The notes beneath the pieces were generated by a model that was not told where the DNA came from, ran no database searches, and saw nothing but the letters and a program-made list of their open reading frames with translations. From Arenibacter sp. F20364 (GTDB lineage: Bacteria; Bacteroidota; Bacteroidia; Flavobacteriales; Flavobacteriaceae), in assembly GCF_023015905.1 (NCBI RefSeq), contig NZ_JALKBD010000009.1:124001-188000 (forward strand): a stretch of DNA of 64,000 nucleotides. Direction: 5' to 3'. The position numbers and the translations under genes are program-made. Positions 55,435-62,611 of the stretch are shown piece after piece (position 1 is the first letter of the stretch; each line of letters starts with the position of its first letter).

Positions 55435-55631
55435 TAGTTATTTTCTTTGTCTTTCTCTTCTTCATTATATTGGCCTATACTCCACAACTGTGTAGTCTTG
55501 TGCAAACCAAGCATTAAAAGGACAATTCCAATGCTCAACGCATATTCCTCTTGCATAATATGGTCTCCCAACCCAGCAATTCCCGCTCCTAGTAGGATCA
55601 GTACCAAATAAAAAGTGCGTTTTGTTTTCAT
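55434..55631 (-). CDS. Small two-helix membrane protein
   Basis: A 65-residue protein with two predicted helices (about 6-22 and 29-46) and a very acidic C-terminal tail (EEEKDKENN). No family recognised. Coupled to the Smr gene by a TAATG overlap, so it is real and cotranscribed. The two may or may not act together. Confidence 0.78.
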   Translation of the reverse strand: MKTKRTFYLVLILLGAGIAGLGDHIMQEEYALSIGIVLLMLGLHKTTQLWSIGQYNEEEKDKENN

Positions 55632-55690
55632 TGCCCAAAAATAATGGTAATTTTCGGTAAAGAATTATATTAGCACTTTAAATAATCCTG

Positions 55691-55993
55691 ATGGCAATTC
55701 TGTTGGAACTCGAAAACTATATGCTGCCTTGCATGAACAAGCAGCTTTTCGGTATTGAGTGCCCTGGATGTGGCTTTCAACGGTCTATTTCCTTTTTGTT
55801 GGAAGGCAATTTTATTGATGCCCTAAAGATATATCCAGCCATATATACTCTTATTTTTCTAGTAGGTTTTATTGGTGCCTCCCTAGTATTCAATATTAAG
55901 AATTCCTTCAAAATAAAAATCTACCTTCTATACTTAAACGCCGGAATCATCATTGTAAGTTATGTTTACAAAATGGTTCATCTAATACATTAA
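55691..55993 (+). CDS. DUF2752 membrane protein, copy 1
   Basis: A 100-residue DUF2752 protein. The hallmark CPGCGFQRS lies at residues 24-32, followed by an amphipathic stretch and two predicted membrane helices (about 46-66 and 76-95). The paired Cys could bind metal or form a redox site. The function of DUF2752 is unknown. First gene of a four-gene cluster (DUF2752, CCC-motif, CD225, DUF2752) with tight spacing. The next gene starts after 9 bases. Confidence 0.88.
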   Translation: MAILLELENYMLPCMNKQLFGIECPGCGFQRSISFLLEGNFIDALKIYPAIYTLIFLVGFIGASLVFNIKNSFKIKIYLLYLNAGIIIVSYVYKMVHLIH

Positions 55994-56002
55994 AACACAA
56001 TT

Positions 56003-56341
56003 ATGGAACAACAAAAACTACCTAACGCAACACTAATTTTAGTTTTCGGGATTATTTCAATCGTAACTTGCTGCTGCTATGGGGTTATTGGATTGATATT
56101 TGGTATAATAGGCCTAATTCTAGCTAACAAGGCCACCAGTCTATACGCTTTAAACCCGAGTATATATGAAGGATACAACAATGTTAAGTTAGGCAAGACT
56201 TTATCGATTATAGGCATTGTCCTAAATATACTGGTATTTATCTTCTTCATTTGGATCATCTCCATTATTGGTTGGGATGCCTTACAGAACGAAGAACTGA
56301 TGAGGGAAAGAATGGAAGATTATTTCCAAAACCTTCAATAA
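56003..56341 (+). CDS. CCC-motif membrane protein
   Basis: A 112-residue protein with two membrane segments (about 8-45 and 67-92). Three adjacent Cys (22-24) are followed by YGVIGLIFGIIGLILANKA. This is the small family of Bacteroidota proteins named for the CCC motif. The Gly-rich first segment may be a re-entrant or paired helix. C-terminal tail acidic and soluble. No known function; it lies in the DUF2752/CD225 cluster. Confidence 0.85.
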   Translation: MEQQKLPNATLILVFGIISIVTCCCYGVIGLIFGIIGLILANKATSLYALNPSIYEGYNNVKLGKTLSIIGIVLNILVFIFFIWIISIIGWDALQNEELMRERMEDYFQNLQ

Positions 56342-56376
56342 GCTTAAATACGACCAAACAATTTTATAACAATTTT

Positions 56377-56661
56377 ATGGAAAATAATCAAACCAGACCA
56401 AAACCCAACAACTATTTGGTTTTGGCCATCCTAAGTACTGTATTTTGTTGCCTGATCCCTGGTATAGTCAGTATCGTAAATGCAGCCAAGGTAAATGAGG
56501 CTTATGCCCTTGGCAATTATGAACAGGCCGAAAGAGCATCCAAAAATGCCAAAACATGGGCTATTGTTGGTATTGCCATCGCCGGCTTATTTTGGCTAAT
56601 ATATATAGCATTCTTCGGCTTGGCCCTTTTTGGAGGATTAATGAGCGCAGGTGATTTCTAG
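56377..56661 (+). CDS. CD225/dispanin-family membrane protein
   Basis: A 94-residue protein. The frame opens at 56251 inside the preceding gene, but the ATG at 56377 gives the correct N-terminus. Features are NYLVLAILSTVFCCLIPGIVSIVNAAKVNEAYALGNYEQAERASKNAKTWAIVGI: helix with CC, the loop with GNYEQAERASKNAKTW that marks CD225, then a second helix (about 60-85). The family includes vertebrate IFITM proteins, which stiffen membranes against fusion. The bacterial role is unknown. Overlaps the next gene by 11 bases. Confidence 0.86.
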   Translation: MENNQTRPKPNNYLVLAILSTVFCCLIPGIVSIVNAAKVNEAYALGNYEQAERASKNAKTWAIVGIAIAGLFWLIYIAFFGLALFGGLMSAGDF

Positions 56662-57064
56662 CAGAAAGAACATAATCGGAGTTATCCTATTGGGAATTGT
56701 ATTCTTTGGAATACTGCTCCTTTATTTTTTTTACAATCCCAGTAAATCCCATTTATTTCCAAAATGTCCATTTTTAACGGCCACAGGCTATTACTGCACG
56801 GGATGTGGAAGCCAGAGGGCCTTACATGATCTACTACATTTTGATATCAAAGGCGTTGCCCGTCATAATTTGCTCTTTCTTCCAGCCTTTTTATTGATTG
56901 CCTATCATTGGATCCGAAATTATGCCCCACTAAGGAACAGAACAACTTTGCCCGATCTTATTTATCATCCCAAAACTCCGATAGTGCTATTTGTAATAAT
57001 CGCCTTGTTTACAATTCTAAGGAATATAAGGATGTATCCTTTTATCCTTTTGGCTCCAGGATAA
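56651..57064 (+). CDS. DUF2752 membrane protein, copy 2
   Basis: A 137-residue DUF2752 protein with a GTG start at 56651, overlapping the CD225 stop by 11 bases. It has an N-terminal helix (about 7-28), the Cys motif YYCTGCGSQRALHD (Cys49, Cys52, with an extra Cys39 before) and two more helices (about 68-86 and 110-127). It is more complete than copy 1, with a third membrane segment at the N-terminus. Last gene of the cluster; a hairpin follows. Confidence 0.88.
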   Translation: MISSRKNIIGVILLGIVFFGILLLYFFYNPSKSHLFPKCPFLTATGYYCTGCGSQRALHDLLHFDIKGVARHNLLFLPAFLLIAYHWIRNYAPLRNRTTLPDLIYHPKTPIVLFVIIALFTILRNIRMYPFILLAPG

Positions 57065-57067
57065 AAA

Positions 57068-57100
57068 TAGCCCGTTATATATACAATAACGGACTATTCA
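57068..57100 (+). terminator. Probable terminator of the DUF2752 cluster
   Basis: CCGTTAT pairs with ATAACGG around an AT-rich loop (with a longer stem TAGCCCGTTAT / ATAACGGACTA having one mismatch), followed by TTCATTTT. It lies 4 bases after the stop of DUF2752 copy 2. Confidence 0.6.
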
Positions 57101-57184
57101 TTTTAATTATTAGTCAAATACCTAAGTGCAAACAAAGGCAGGCCCTCAAGGCTTCGGAAGGAAAGTACCAATAACATTTCTACG

Positions 57185-57234
57185 CCCGCCTGAACGAATC
57201 GGGAAGGCCGGCCTAAACGGAACAGGCAGGTTTT
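57185..57234. repeat. GC-rich intergenic hairpin repeat
   Basis: CCCGCCTG at 57185-57192 pairs with CAGGCAGG at 57223-57230 (one G-T), with an inner perfect palindrome AGGCCGGCCT at 57205-57214 and TTTT right after. It is far richer in GC than the flanks. It lies between the converging DUF2752 copy 2 and rocD genes. It could be a terminator, or a single copy of a dispersed intergenic repeat. Confidence 0.55.
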
Positions 57235-57254
57235 GATCTCGATTATCGAGTACA

Positions 57255-58535
57255 TTATTTTTCAAACTTCTTAAGTGTTTTTATAATAATCCCCACACAC
57301 TCCAAAAGTTGTTCCTTTTTCATCACCAGAGGAGGAGCAAATCTTATAATATTTCCGTGTGTAGGTTTGGCCAGGAGACCGTTATCCCTTAAAGCCAAAC
57401 AAATATCCCAAGCTGTGGTACTATCTTCGGTATCATTTATCAAAATAGCATTTAACAAGCCCTTGCCCCTAACGGCATTGACAATATTACAACTAGGAAT
57501 AAACTTATTGAGTTCTTCCCTAAAGAGTTCGCCAAGTTGAAAGGCATTTTCTGCCAGCCCCTCTTCCTTTACAACTTCCAAGGCTGCAATGCCTACAGCA
57601 GCAGCCACCGGATTACCGCCAAAAGTACTGCCATGGCTACCGGGTCGGATAACTTCCATAATTTCATCATTGGCCAGAACCCCGGAAATAGGATAAACCC
57701 CTCCTGAAAGAGCCTTTCCCAAAATTAATACATCCGGTTTCACCTCGGGTGTACCACTGCAATGCCTGTCAGGACAACTACAATTACCACAGGTAGCTAA
57801 TAATTTTCCAGTACGTGCGATTCCTGTCTGCACCTCATCGGCTATAAAAAGTACGTTATGCTTTTTGCACAATTCCTTTGCCCCGTACAGATATCCTTCC
57901 GTTGGCACATATACCCCGGCCTCCCCTTGTATGGGCTCTACCAAGAATCCAGCTATATTTGTATTACTCTCCAGAACCTCTTCCAAGGCCTTTAGGTTGT
58001 CGTACTCAATTTTAAGGAAGCCTTCTGTGTAGGGTCCATAGTTTTTACGGGCAACCAGATCATTTGAAAAAGAGATAATAGTGGTTGTACGACCATGAAA
58101 ATTATTTTCACAGACTACAATTTCTGCTTGGTTTTCAGGAATACCTTTTTTTTCATAAGCCCATTTTCTACAAATTTTAAGTGCCGTTTCAACGGCCTCC
58201 GCACCAGTATTCATGGGTAGTAACTTGTCATACCCAAATGTATCGGCCGCCAACCTCTCAAACTTGCCGAGCATGTCATTGTAAAAGGCTCTGGATGTAA
58301 GAGTGAGCGTTTGAGCTTGACCAATCAAGGCGTTGATAATTTTAGGGTGACAATGGCCTTGATTTACTGCCGAATAGGCCGATAAAAAATCGTAATATTT
58401 CTTTCCTTCAACATCCCAAACAAAAACTCCTTCCCCCCTACTTATAACTACGGGCAATGGATGATAGTTGTGTGCTCCGAATTTTTCCTCCAATGCAATT
58501 GCATCCTTAGAAGTTAATTTTTCTAAAACCGACAT
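57255..58535 (-). CDS. rocD: Ornithine-oxo-acid aminotransferase RocD with Cys-rich insert
   Basis: Converts ornithine and 2-oxoglutarate to glutamate semialdehyde and glutamate. The 426-residue protein has [34 protein letters not shown] and the PLP Lys274 in [10 protein letters not shown]. Between residues 249 and 259 there is an insert with four Cys ([11 protein letters not shown]) that human or Bacillus OAT lacks as far as I recall; it precedes the active-site Lys and could bind a metal. I recall similar inserts in other Flavobacteriia. The substrate call rests on overall similarity. Single gene. Confidence 0.92.
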   Translation of the reverse strand: MSVLEKLTSKDAIALEEKFGAHNYHPLPVVISRGEGVFVWDVEGKKYYDFLSAYSAVNQGHCHPKIINALIGQAQTLTLTSRAFYNDMLGKFERLAADTFGYDKLLPMNTGAEAVETALKICRKWAYEKKGIPENQAEIVVCENNFHGRTTTIISFSNDLVARKNYGPYTEGFLKIEYDNLKALEEVLESNTNIAGFLVEPIQGEAGVYVPTEGYLYGAKELCKKHNVLFIADEVQTGIARTGKLLATCGNCSCPDRHCSGTPEVKPDVLILGKALSGGVYPISGVLANDEIMEVIRPGSHGSTFGGNPVAAAVGIAALEVVKEEGLAENAFQLGELFREELNKFIPSCNIVNAVRGKGLLNAILINDTEDSTTAWDICLALRDNGLLAKPTHGNIIRFAPPLVMKKEQLLECVGIIIKTLKKFEK

Positions 58536-58680
58536 GATATGATAATTTAAAATAAAACTTTAGCAATTCCTTCTTGGGGAGAGAAATCATCCATTTATTG
58601 TAGTAGGGGCAATTTACGAATTGTAATTTGCTTCTTAAAACAATTTATGAATTGATTTTCATTACGGAAAAACCTACTGT

Positions 58681-59604
58681 TCAATCCTTTAGTTCAAACC
58701 TGGCGCTCACGGGATAATGGTCGGACAAATACCAATTCCCTGCCGCATTATGAACTTTTGCTTGCAAACATTTTTTATTTAAATCAGGTGAAACCATAAT
58801 ATAATCTATACGTTCCAGACGCGAGGCCAATTTTTCCTCGGATTCCTTGTTTATTTTCGCCAAAACCCGTCCCGGAAAGCTGCCCCTTTCACTAATACCC
58901 GCTGAAAATTTTTGGACTACATCGTACAAAGGGATTGAAAGGAATTTAGACATTACGGCATAATCAAAGTTGCCGTTTATAATATTGCCTTTCAACCCCT
59001 TTTCCGCATTGGATTCCCGCAATCTCTTTAATAGATAACCATTGGGATCGTACAAATCGGCATCAAAAGGTGAATGGTCGTTAAAATCTCCCAAAACCAC
59101 ATATTTGGAACTAGTTTCGATGATGGCCTCCAATTTTCTTGAAAGTATATTGGTCTCTTCACGTCTTCTTCCAATGCTTCCGGGATGCAGATGAATTACC
59201 AAAAAATCGATTCCGTTGGTTTTGCAATGCAAAGCACCATGATGCATACCTTCTACAATTCTTTCTTTGAGCTCTATTGGGTATTTGGAGGTAAAACCAA
59301 CGGAATATCCTGTAGTCTTTAACAAAACGGAATAGGGATGCCCCCAAGCTGTTGCATCTTCCTGCAACTTTTCAGGGGTATAGGCACATAATTCCTGAAG
59401 TGCCACGACATCTGGAGTTTGAGTACTTATCCAATTGCGCACTTTTTCCCTTCTTTCCTGATCTTTGCCCCAATCATAACCATTCCAAATATTATAGGTG
59501 ATAATTCCAAAATCGCCTTTCGTTTCCTGTGATACCATCAATAATGGGAACAGGAGAAAAATCAATAGAATATTTTGAGTGCATTTTTTCAATCTGTGCT
59601 TCAT
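58681..59604 (-). CDS. Secreted endonuclease/exonuclease/phosphatase-family protein
   Basis: A 307-residue protein with signal peptide (MKHRLKKCTQNILLIFLLFP and onwards, cut near VSQ). The start is the ATG at 59604, not the frame opening at 59667, which overlaps the upstream gene by 50 bases and has a poor signal. The EEP fold is shown by ITYNIWNGYDWGKD, VALQELCAYT (metal Glu), VIHLHPGS, VVLGDFNDHSPFDADL (catalytic Asp/Asn) and LSDHYPVSARF (final Asp-His). The fold serves DNases, phosphodiesterases and sphingomyelinases. In polysaccharide loci its substrate is open. It follows the glycosidase gene by 13 bases in the same operon. Confidence 0.9.
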   Translation of the reverse strand: MKHRLKKCTQNILLIFLLFPLLMVSQETKGDFGIITYNIWNGYDWGKDQERREKVRNWISTQTPDVVALQELCAYTPEKLQEDATAWGHPYSVLLKTTGYSVGFTSKYPIELKERIVEGMHHGALHCKTNGIDFLVIHLHPGSIGRRREETNILSRKLEAIIETSSKYVVLGDFNDHSPFDADLYDPNGYLLKRLRESNAEKGLKGNIINGNFDYAVMSKFLSIPLYDVVQKFSAGISERGSFPGRVLAKINKESEEKLASRLERIDYIMVSPDLNKKCLQAKVHNAAGNWYLSDHYPVSARFELKD

Positions 59605-59617
59605 TTCATTCTTAATT

Positions 59618-60892
59618 TTATTCGACAATAACTTCCAAGGGAATCTGCACATTAAAAGAACTGCCATCGTTTTTAGCGTTTACATTTCCCAAGGCAGATG
59701 CTGCATACAAATATTGGGGTATACCCTCATCATTCAACAACAATTGCGGACGTTCCAATCTGTCAACCTCAATGATAGAACCATCCGTCAAAAGTAATTT
59801 TCGCTCCATAAAGAGAGGGTTTTTTGTCAAATCCCATACTATTCCATCAGAGGAAGATAAAAGGGCCAAAGTTTTTTTATGCCCGGTCAGCCTACCGGAA
59901 AAGTCCTTCACTATGGCCAAAAATTTTTGAATTTTATGGGAGTACCAAACAAAGGGGTCTTCTGTGCTTGCCAAGGTACCGTTGGGCATTCTCACATCAA
60001 AAACAAAACTATCCAAAGGCCGGAATGGACCATTAGGATTGTTACCTATAGCTACTCCATGTACCCCCTTCCACTCTGGCTCGTAAACATTGCCCTTAAA
60101 ATACAGCATATACTTTTGGTTTATGGGATTATAATCCACAGAAGGGTTCACTACAATTATGTTGTCGGGCTTTGCCTTTGTACCAATTGGGGAACCATTT
60201 AGAATATGATCCGATTTCACCCTTGTTCTAGGTATTAATAATGGCCGTTTTGGACGATCAAAATTACCCGAAAGCAAATTTTCAAAACTCTCAAACTCCA
60301 ACACCCCAATACAAAGGGACTGTTGCACCCTTGAACGTTGGTCCAAATTTTCGCCTTTGGACCCCTTGGGCTGTTCTCCAGGATCTTTGGACCCTATATA
60401 ATAGAGATAATACTTTCCATTAAATTTTTTAATATGTGGATTGTGTACCATTTGGGCATCCCATGATGAGTAATCCCCATGGTAACGCGTACCCTTCAAT
60501 ACTATTTTTTGAAACTCAAAATCCCTATCCGGATAGTCTGAAACAGCATAGCCAATTTTGGATTGCAACACCCAATCCCGCGCAAAGCTTCCTCCTTCCT
60601 TCCCGCTTTCCCACAGTGAAAAAAGCATATGATATTTACCATCGTCCCCTTTAACCACACTTGCGCCCCAAACAAAATAATTGGGAATTTGAAATATGGA
60701 TGCCCCTATTATTTCATTTGGAGATTCCATTACATCTACCATTTTGGAATCAATTCTTCCAGCTGTGACCCTTATATTTTGGGCCCTGCAAAAAAAGCTA
60801 TTGTGTGTGCCCAATAACAGGATTGCCAATATTAAGTAAGATAAAGTACCGTTCAATTTCAATTTGTAGTTTTCCTTGGCACCATGACACAT
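59618..60892 (-). CDS. Secreted beta-propeller glycoside hydrolase-like protein
   Basis: A 424-residue exported protein (start ATG at 60892; a longer start at 60934 would overlap the sulfatase by 14 bases). After the signal anchor (LSYLILAILLLGTHNSFFCRAQ, with a Cys before AQ) the sequence shows the five-bladed propeller pattern of clans GH43/GH32/GH117. Repeating elements are VWGASVVKGDDGKYHMLFSLWES, MVHNPHIKKFNGKYYLYYIGS, NPSVDYNPINQKYMLYFKGN and STEDPFVWYSHKIQKFLAIVKDF, with acidic residues at the blade starts. No CAZy family could be set. It lies between a sulfatase and an EEP-family gene, so a sulfated algal glycan is likely its substrate. Confidence 0.82.
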   Translation of the reverse strand: MCHGAKENYKLKLNGTLSYLILAILLLGTHNSFFCRAQNIRVTAGRIDSKMVDVMESPNEIIGASIFQIPNYFVWGASVVKGDDGKYHMLFSLWESGKEGGSFARDWVLQSKIGYAVSDYPDRDFEFQKIVLKGTRYHGDYSSWDAQMVHNPHIKKFNGKYYLYYIGSKDPGEQPKGSKGENLDQRSRVQQSLCIGVLEFESFENLLSGNFDRPKRPLLIPRTRVKSDHILNGSPIGTKAKPDNIIVVNPSVDYNPINQKYMLYFKGNVYEPEWKGVHGVAIGNNPNGPFRPLDSFVFDVRMPNGTLASTEDPFVWYSHKIQKFLAIVKDFSGRLTGHKKTLALLSSSDGIVWDLTKNPLFMERKLLLTDGSIIEVDRLERPQLLLNDEGIPQYLYAASALGNVNAKNDGSSFNVQIPLEVIVE

Positions 60893-60920
60893 TTTTACTT
60901 TCAAAGATCTGTCAGTTTTG

Positions 60921-62387
60921 CTAATTTGATCCATATTGGATCCCTAAATCATTAGTCCTAATTTCCCTTAATTTCCCTGCCAATATCTTTTGCATGTCCT
61001 GGACCACATCTGAATAAGCAGGATTATGTGCCAAATTATTGTACTGTTTGGCATCGTGCTCCATATCAAAAAGTTCCATTCCAGCTCCGGCATCTTCATC
61101 GTATTGAATATATGCCCATTTATGGTTGCGCAGTAAAAAGGACTTTCCTCCTTGGGTTACGGAAAAAGCATAATCCCGTACGGTGGTCTTAGGATCGTCC
61201 AAGGTTTTAACCAGACTTTTTCCCTGTAAGTGTTCCGATGCCTTTAGCCCTGCCAATTCTGCCAAAGTAGGATATAGGTCCAAGAGTTCCGAAAAGGAGT
61301 TGCAAACGGCCGGAGCCTTACCGGGAACCTTTATAATCAGGGGAACCCTAACCGATTCCTCATGTAGACTTACTTTCATCCAAAACCGATGCTCCCCCAG
61401 ATGAAATCCGTGGTCCGAAGTAAAAACAACAATGGTATTTTCCTCCAAGCCTTCCTCCTTTAAGGTTTTTAATATCTTTCCTACCTGGGTATCCATATAG
61501 GCGACGGATGCATAGTAGCCTGCTACGGCCTTTTTTTCCTGCTCTTCGGACATTTCACCATTTACACTGGTTACGTAATTAATTCCACGGGCTGGAATAT
61601 CGTCCCAATCATTTTCTACTTTGGGCGGTAAAACCATTTGCTGGTGTGGATAAGGTTCAAAATACTTTTTGGGAGCAACAAAGGGCACATGCGGCCGTAC
61701 CAGACCCACCGCCAAAAAGAAGGGGTTATTCCTATTCTCTTTAATAAGTTGAACAGCTTTTTCAGCAGTTTTTCCATCTGAATGCACCAAATCATCCCCA
61801 TCTGCCTTTACAATGGTCATGACATTACCCCCTTTTCTGGGCTTTAGACCATAGGGGTTATTCTGCACCAATTCGGCTTCTCCTTCAGCGGTCCATTCCG
61901 GTCCTTGACTATTGAACCGTTCGGTCCAAGAGGCCTCGTCATCCTGGCCGTTAGAACCTGTTTCAATATCTATGGGAACTCCCATATGATATATTTTACT
62001 AACCCGGGCAGTGTAGTACCCATTGTCTTTAAACAATTGAGAAAGGGACTTACGCGAAGGGCCCACATTTTCCCTACCACTTACATATCCATAAGTAGTA
62101 GTTGCGTTGGGATAATAGCCAAACATTAAGGATGCTCTTGAAGGGCCACAAACTGGATATTGGGTATATGCCCTTGTATACTGGACGCCTTTGGCCGCCA
62201 ATTGATCAATATTGGGAGTGTACGACGCCCTATTTTCATAAGATGAAATGGCAGTGGCGGTTAAATCATCAGCAATTATGAAAAGTATATTTGGTTTATT
62301 GCCCCTAATTCCTTTTGCTGTTCTGCCCTGCTGAGCCTGTCCAGAAAAAAAGCTGATCATGAAAAGGCAAAAAAAGAATTTTATCAT
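60921..62387 (-). CDS. Type I sulfatase (iduronate-2-sulfatase-like)
   Basis: A 488-residue formylglycine-dependent sulfatase. The signal peptide (1-18) ends FSGQ. The active-site box VCGPSRASLMFG has Cys80 (converted to formylglycine), Pro82 and Arg84. Asp40/Asp41 (IIADDL) and TSDHGFHLGEHRFWMK supply calcium ligands and catalytic residues. The EHR-W form after the DHG motif resembles the iduronate-2-sulfatase branch (S1_7 type), in which some members act on carrageenans. A maturase (anaerobic-type or FGE) must act elsewhere. First gene of the operon sulfatase, propeller glycosidase, EEP protein. Confidence 0.92.
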   Translation of the reverse strand: MIKFFFCLFMISFFSGQAQQGRTAKGIRGNKPNILFIIADDLTATAISSYENRASYTPNIDQLAAKGVQYTRAYTQYPVCGPSRASLMFGYYPNATTTYGYVSGRENVGPSRKSLSQLFKDNGYYTARVSKIYHMGVPIDIETGSNGQDDEASWTERFNSQGPEWTAEGEAELVQNNPYGLKPRKGGNVMTIVKADGDDLVHSDGKTAEKAVQLIKENRNNPFFLAVGLVRPHVPFVAPKKYFEPYPHQQMVLPPKVENDWDDIPARGINYVTSVNGEMSEEQEKKAVAGYYASVAYMDTQVGKILKTLKEEGLEENTIVVFTSDHGFHLGEHRFWMKVSLHEESVRVPLIIKVPGKAPAVCNSFSELLDLYPTLAELAGLKASEHLQGKSLVKTLDDPKTTVRDYAFSVTQGGKSFLLRNHKWAYIQYDEDAGAGMELFDMEHDAKQYNNLAHNPAYSDVVQDMQKILAGKLREIRTNDLGIQYGSN

Positions 62388-62599
62388 TATAATTAATTTA
62401 TAGGGTTTAAAGATTAATGTTCATTACGATCAGACGACTAATATTCTGTGCCCTTAAATTTATCATATGCCGCCAATTCAAACAAATCGAAACAATTCTT
62501 GGCCCCGATTTGTATTTTATTTCTGCTAATGCCAAAACGAATCTAACAAATACAAATAAGACTCTGTTAAAAAGCTAGATAAATCCTAAAAAAATCTCC

Positions 62600-62607
62600 T
62601 ATTTTTG
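62600..62607 (+). promoter_or_regulatory. -7 box TATTTTTG placed 4 nt before an ATG
   Basis: An exact TANNTTTG match ends four bases before the rlmD ATG at 62612. A leaderless transcript is predicted. The 224 bases between the divergent sulfatase and rlmD genes hold no other feature that I see. Confidence 0.6.
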
Positions 62608-62611
62608 CGCC

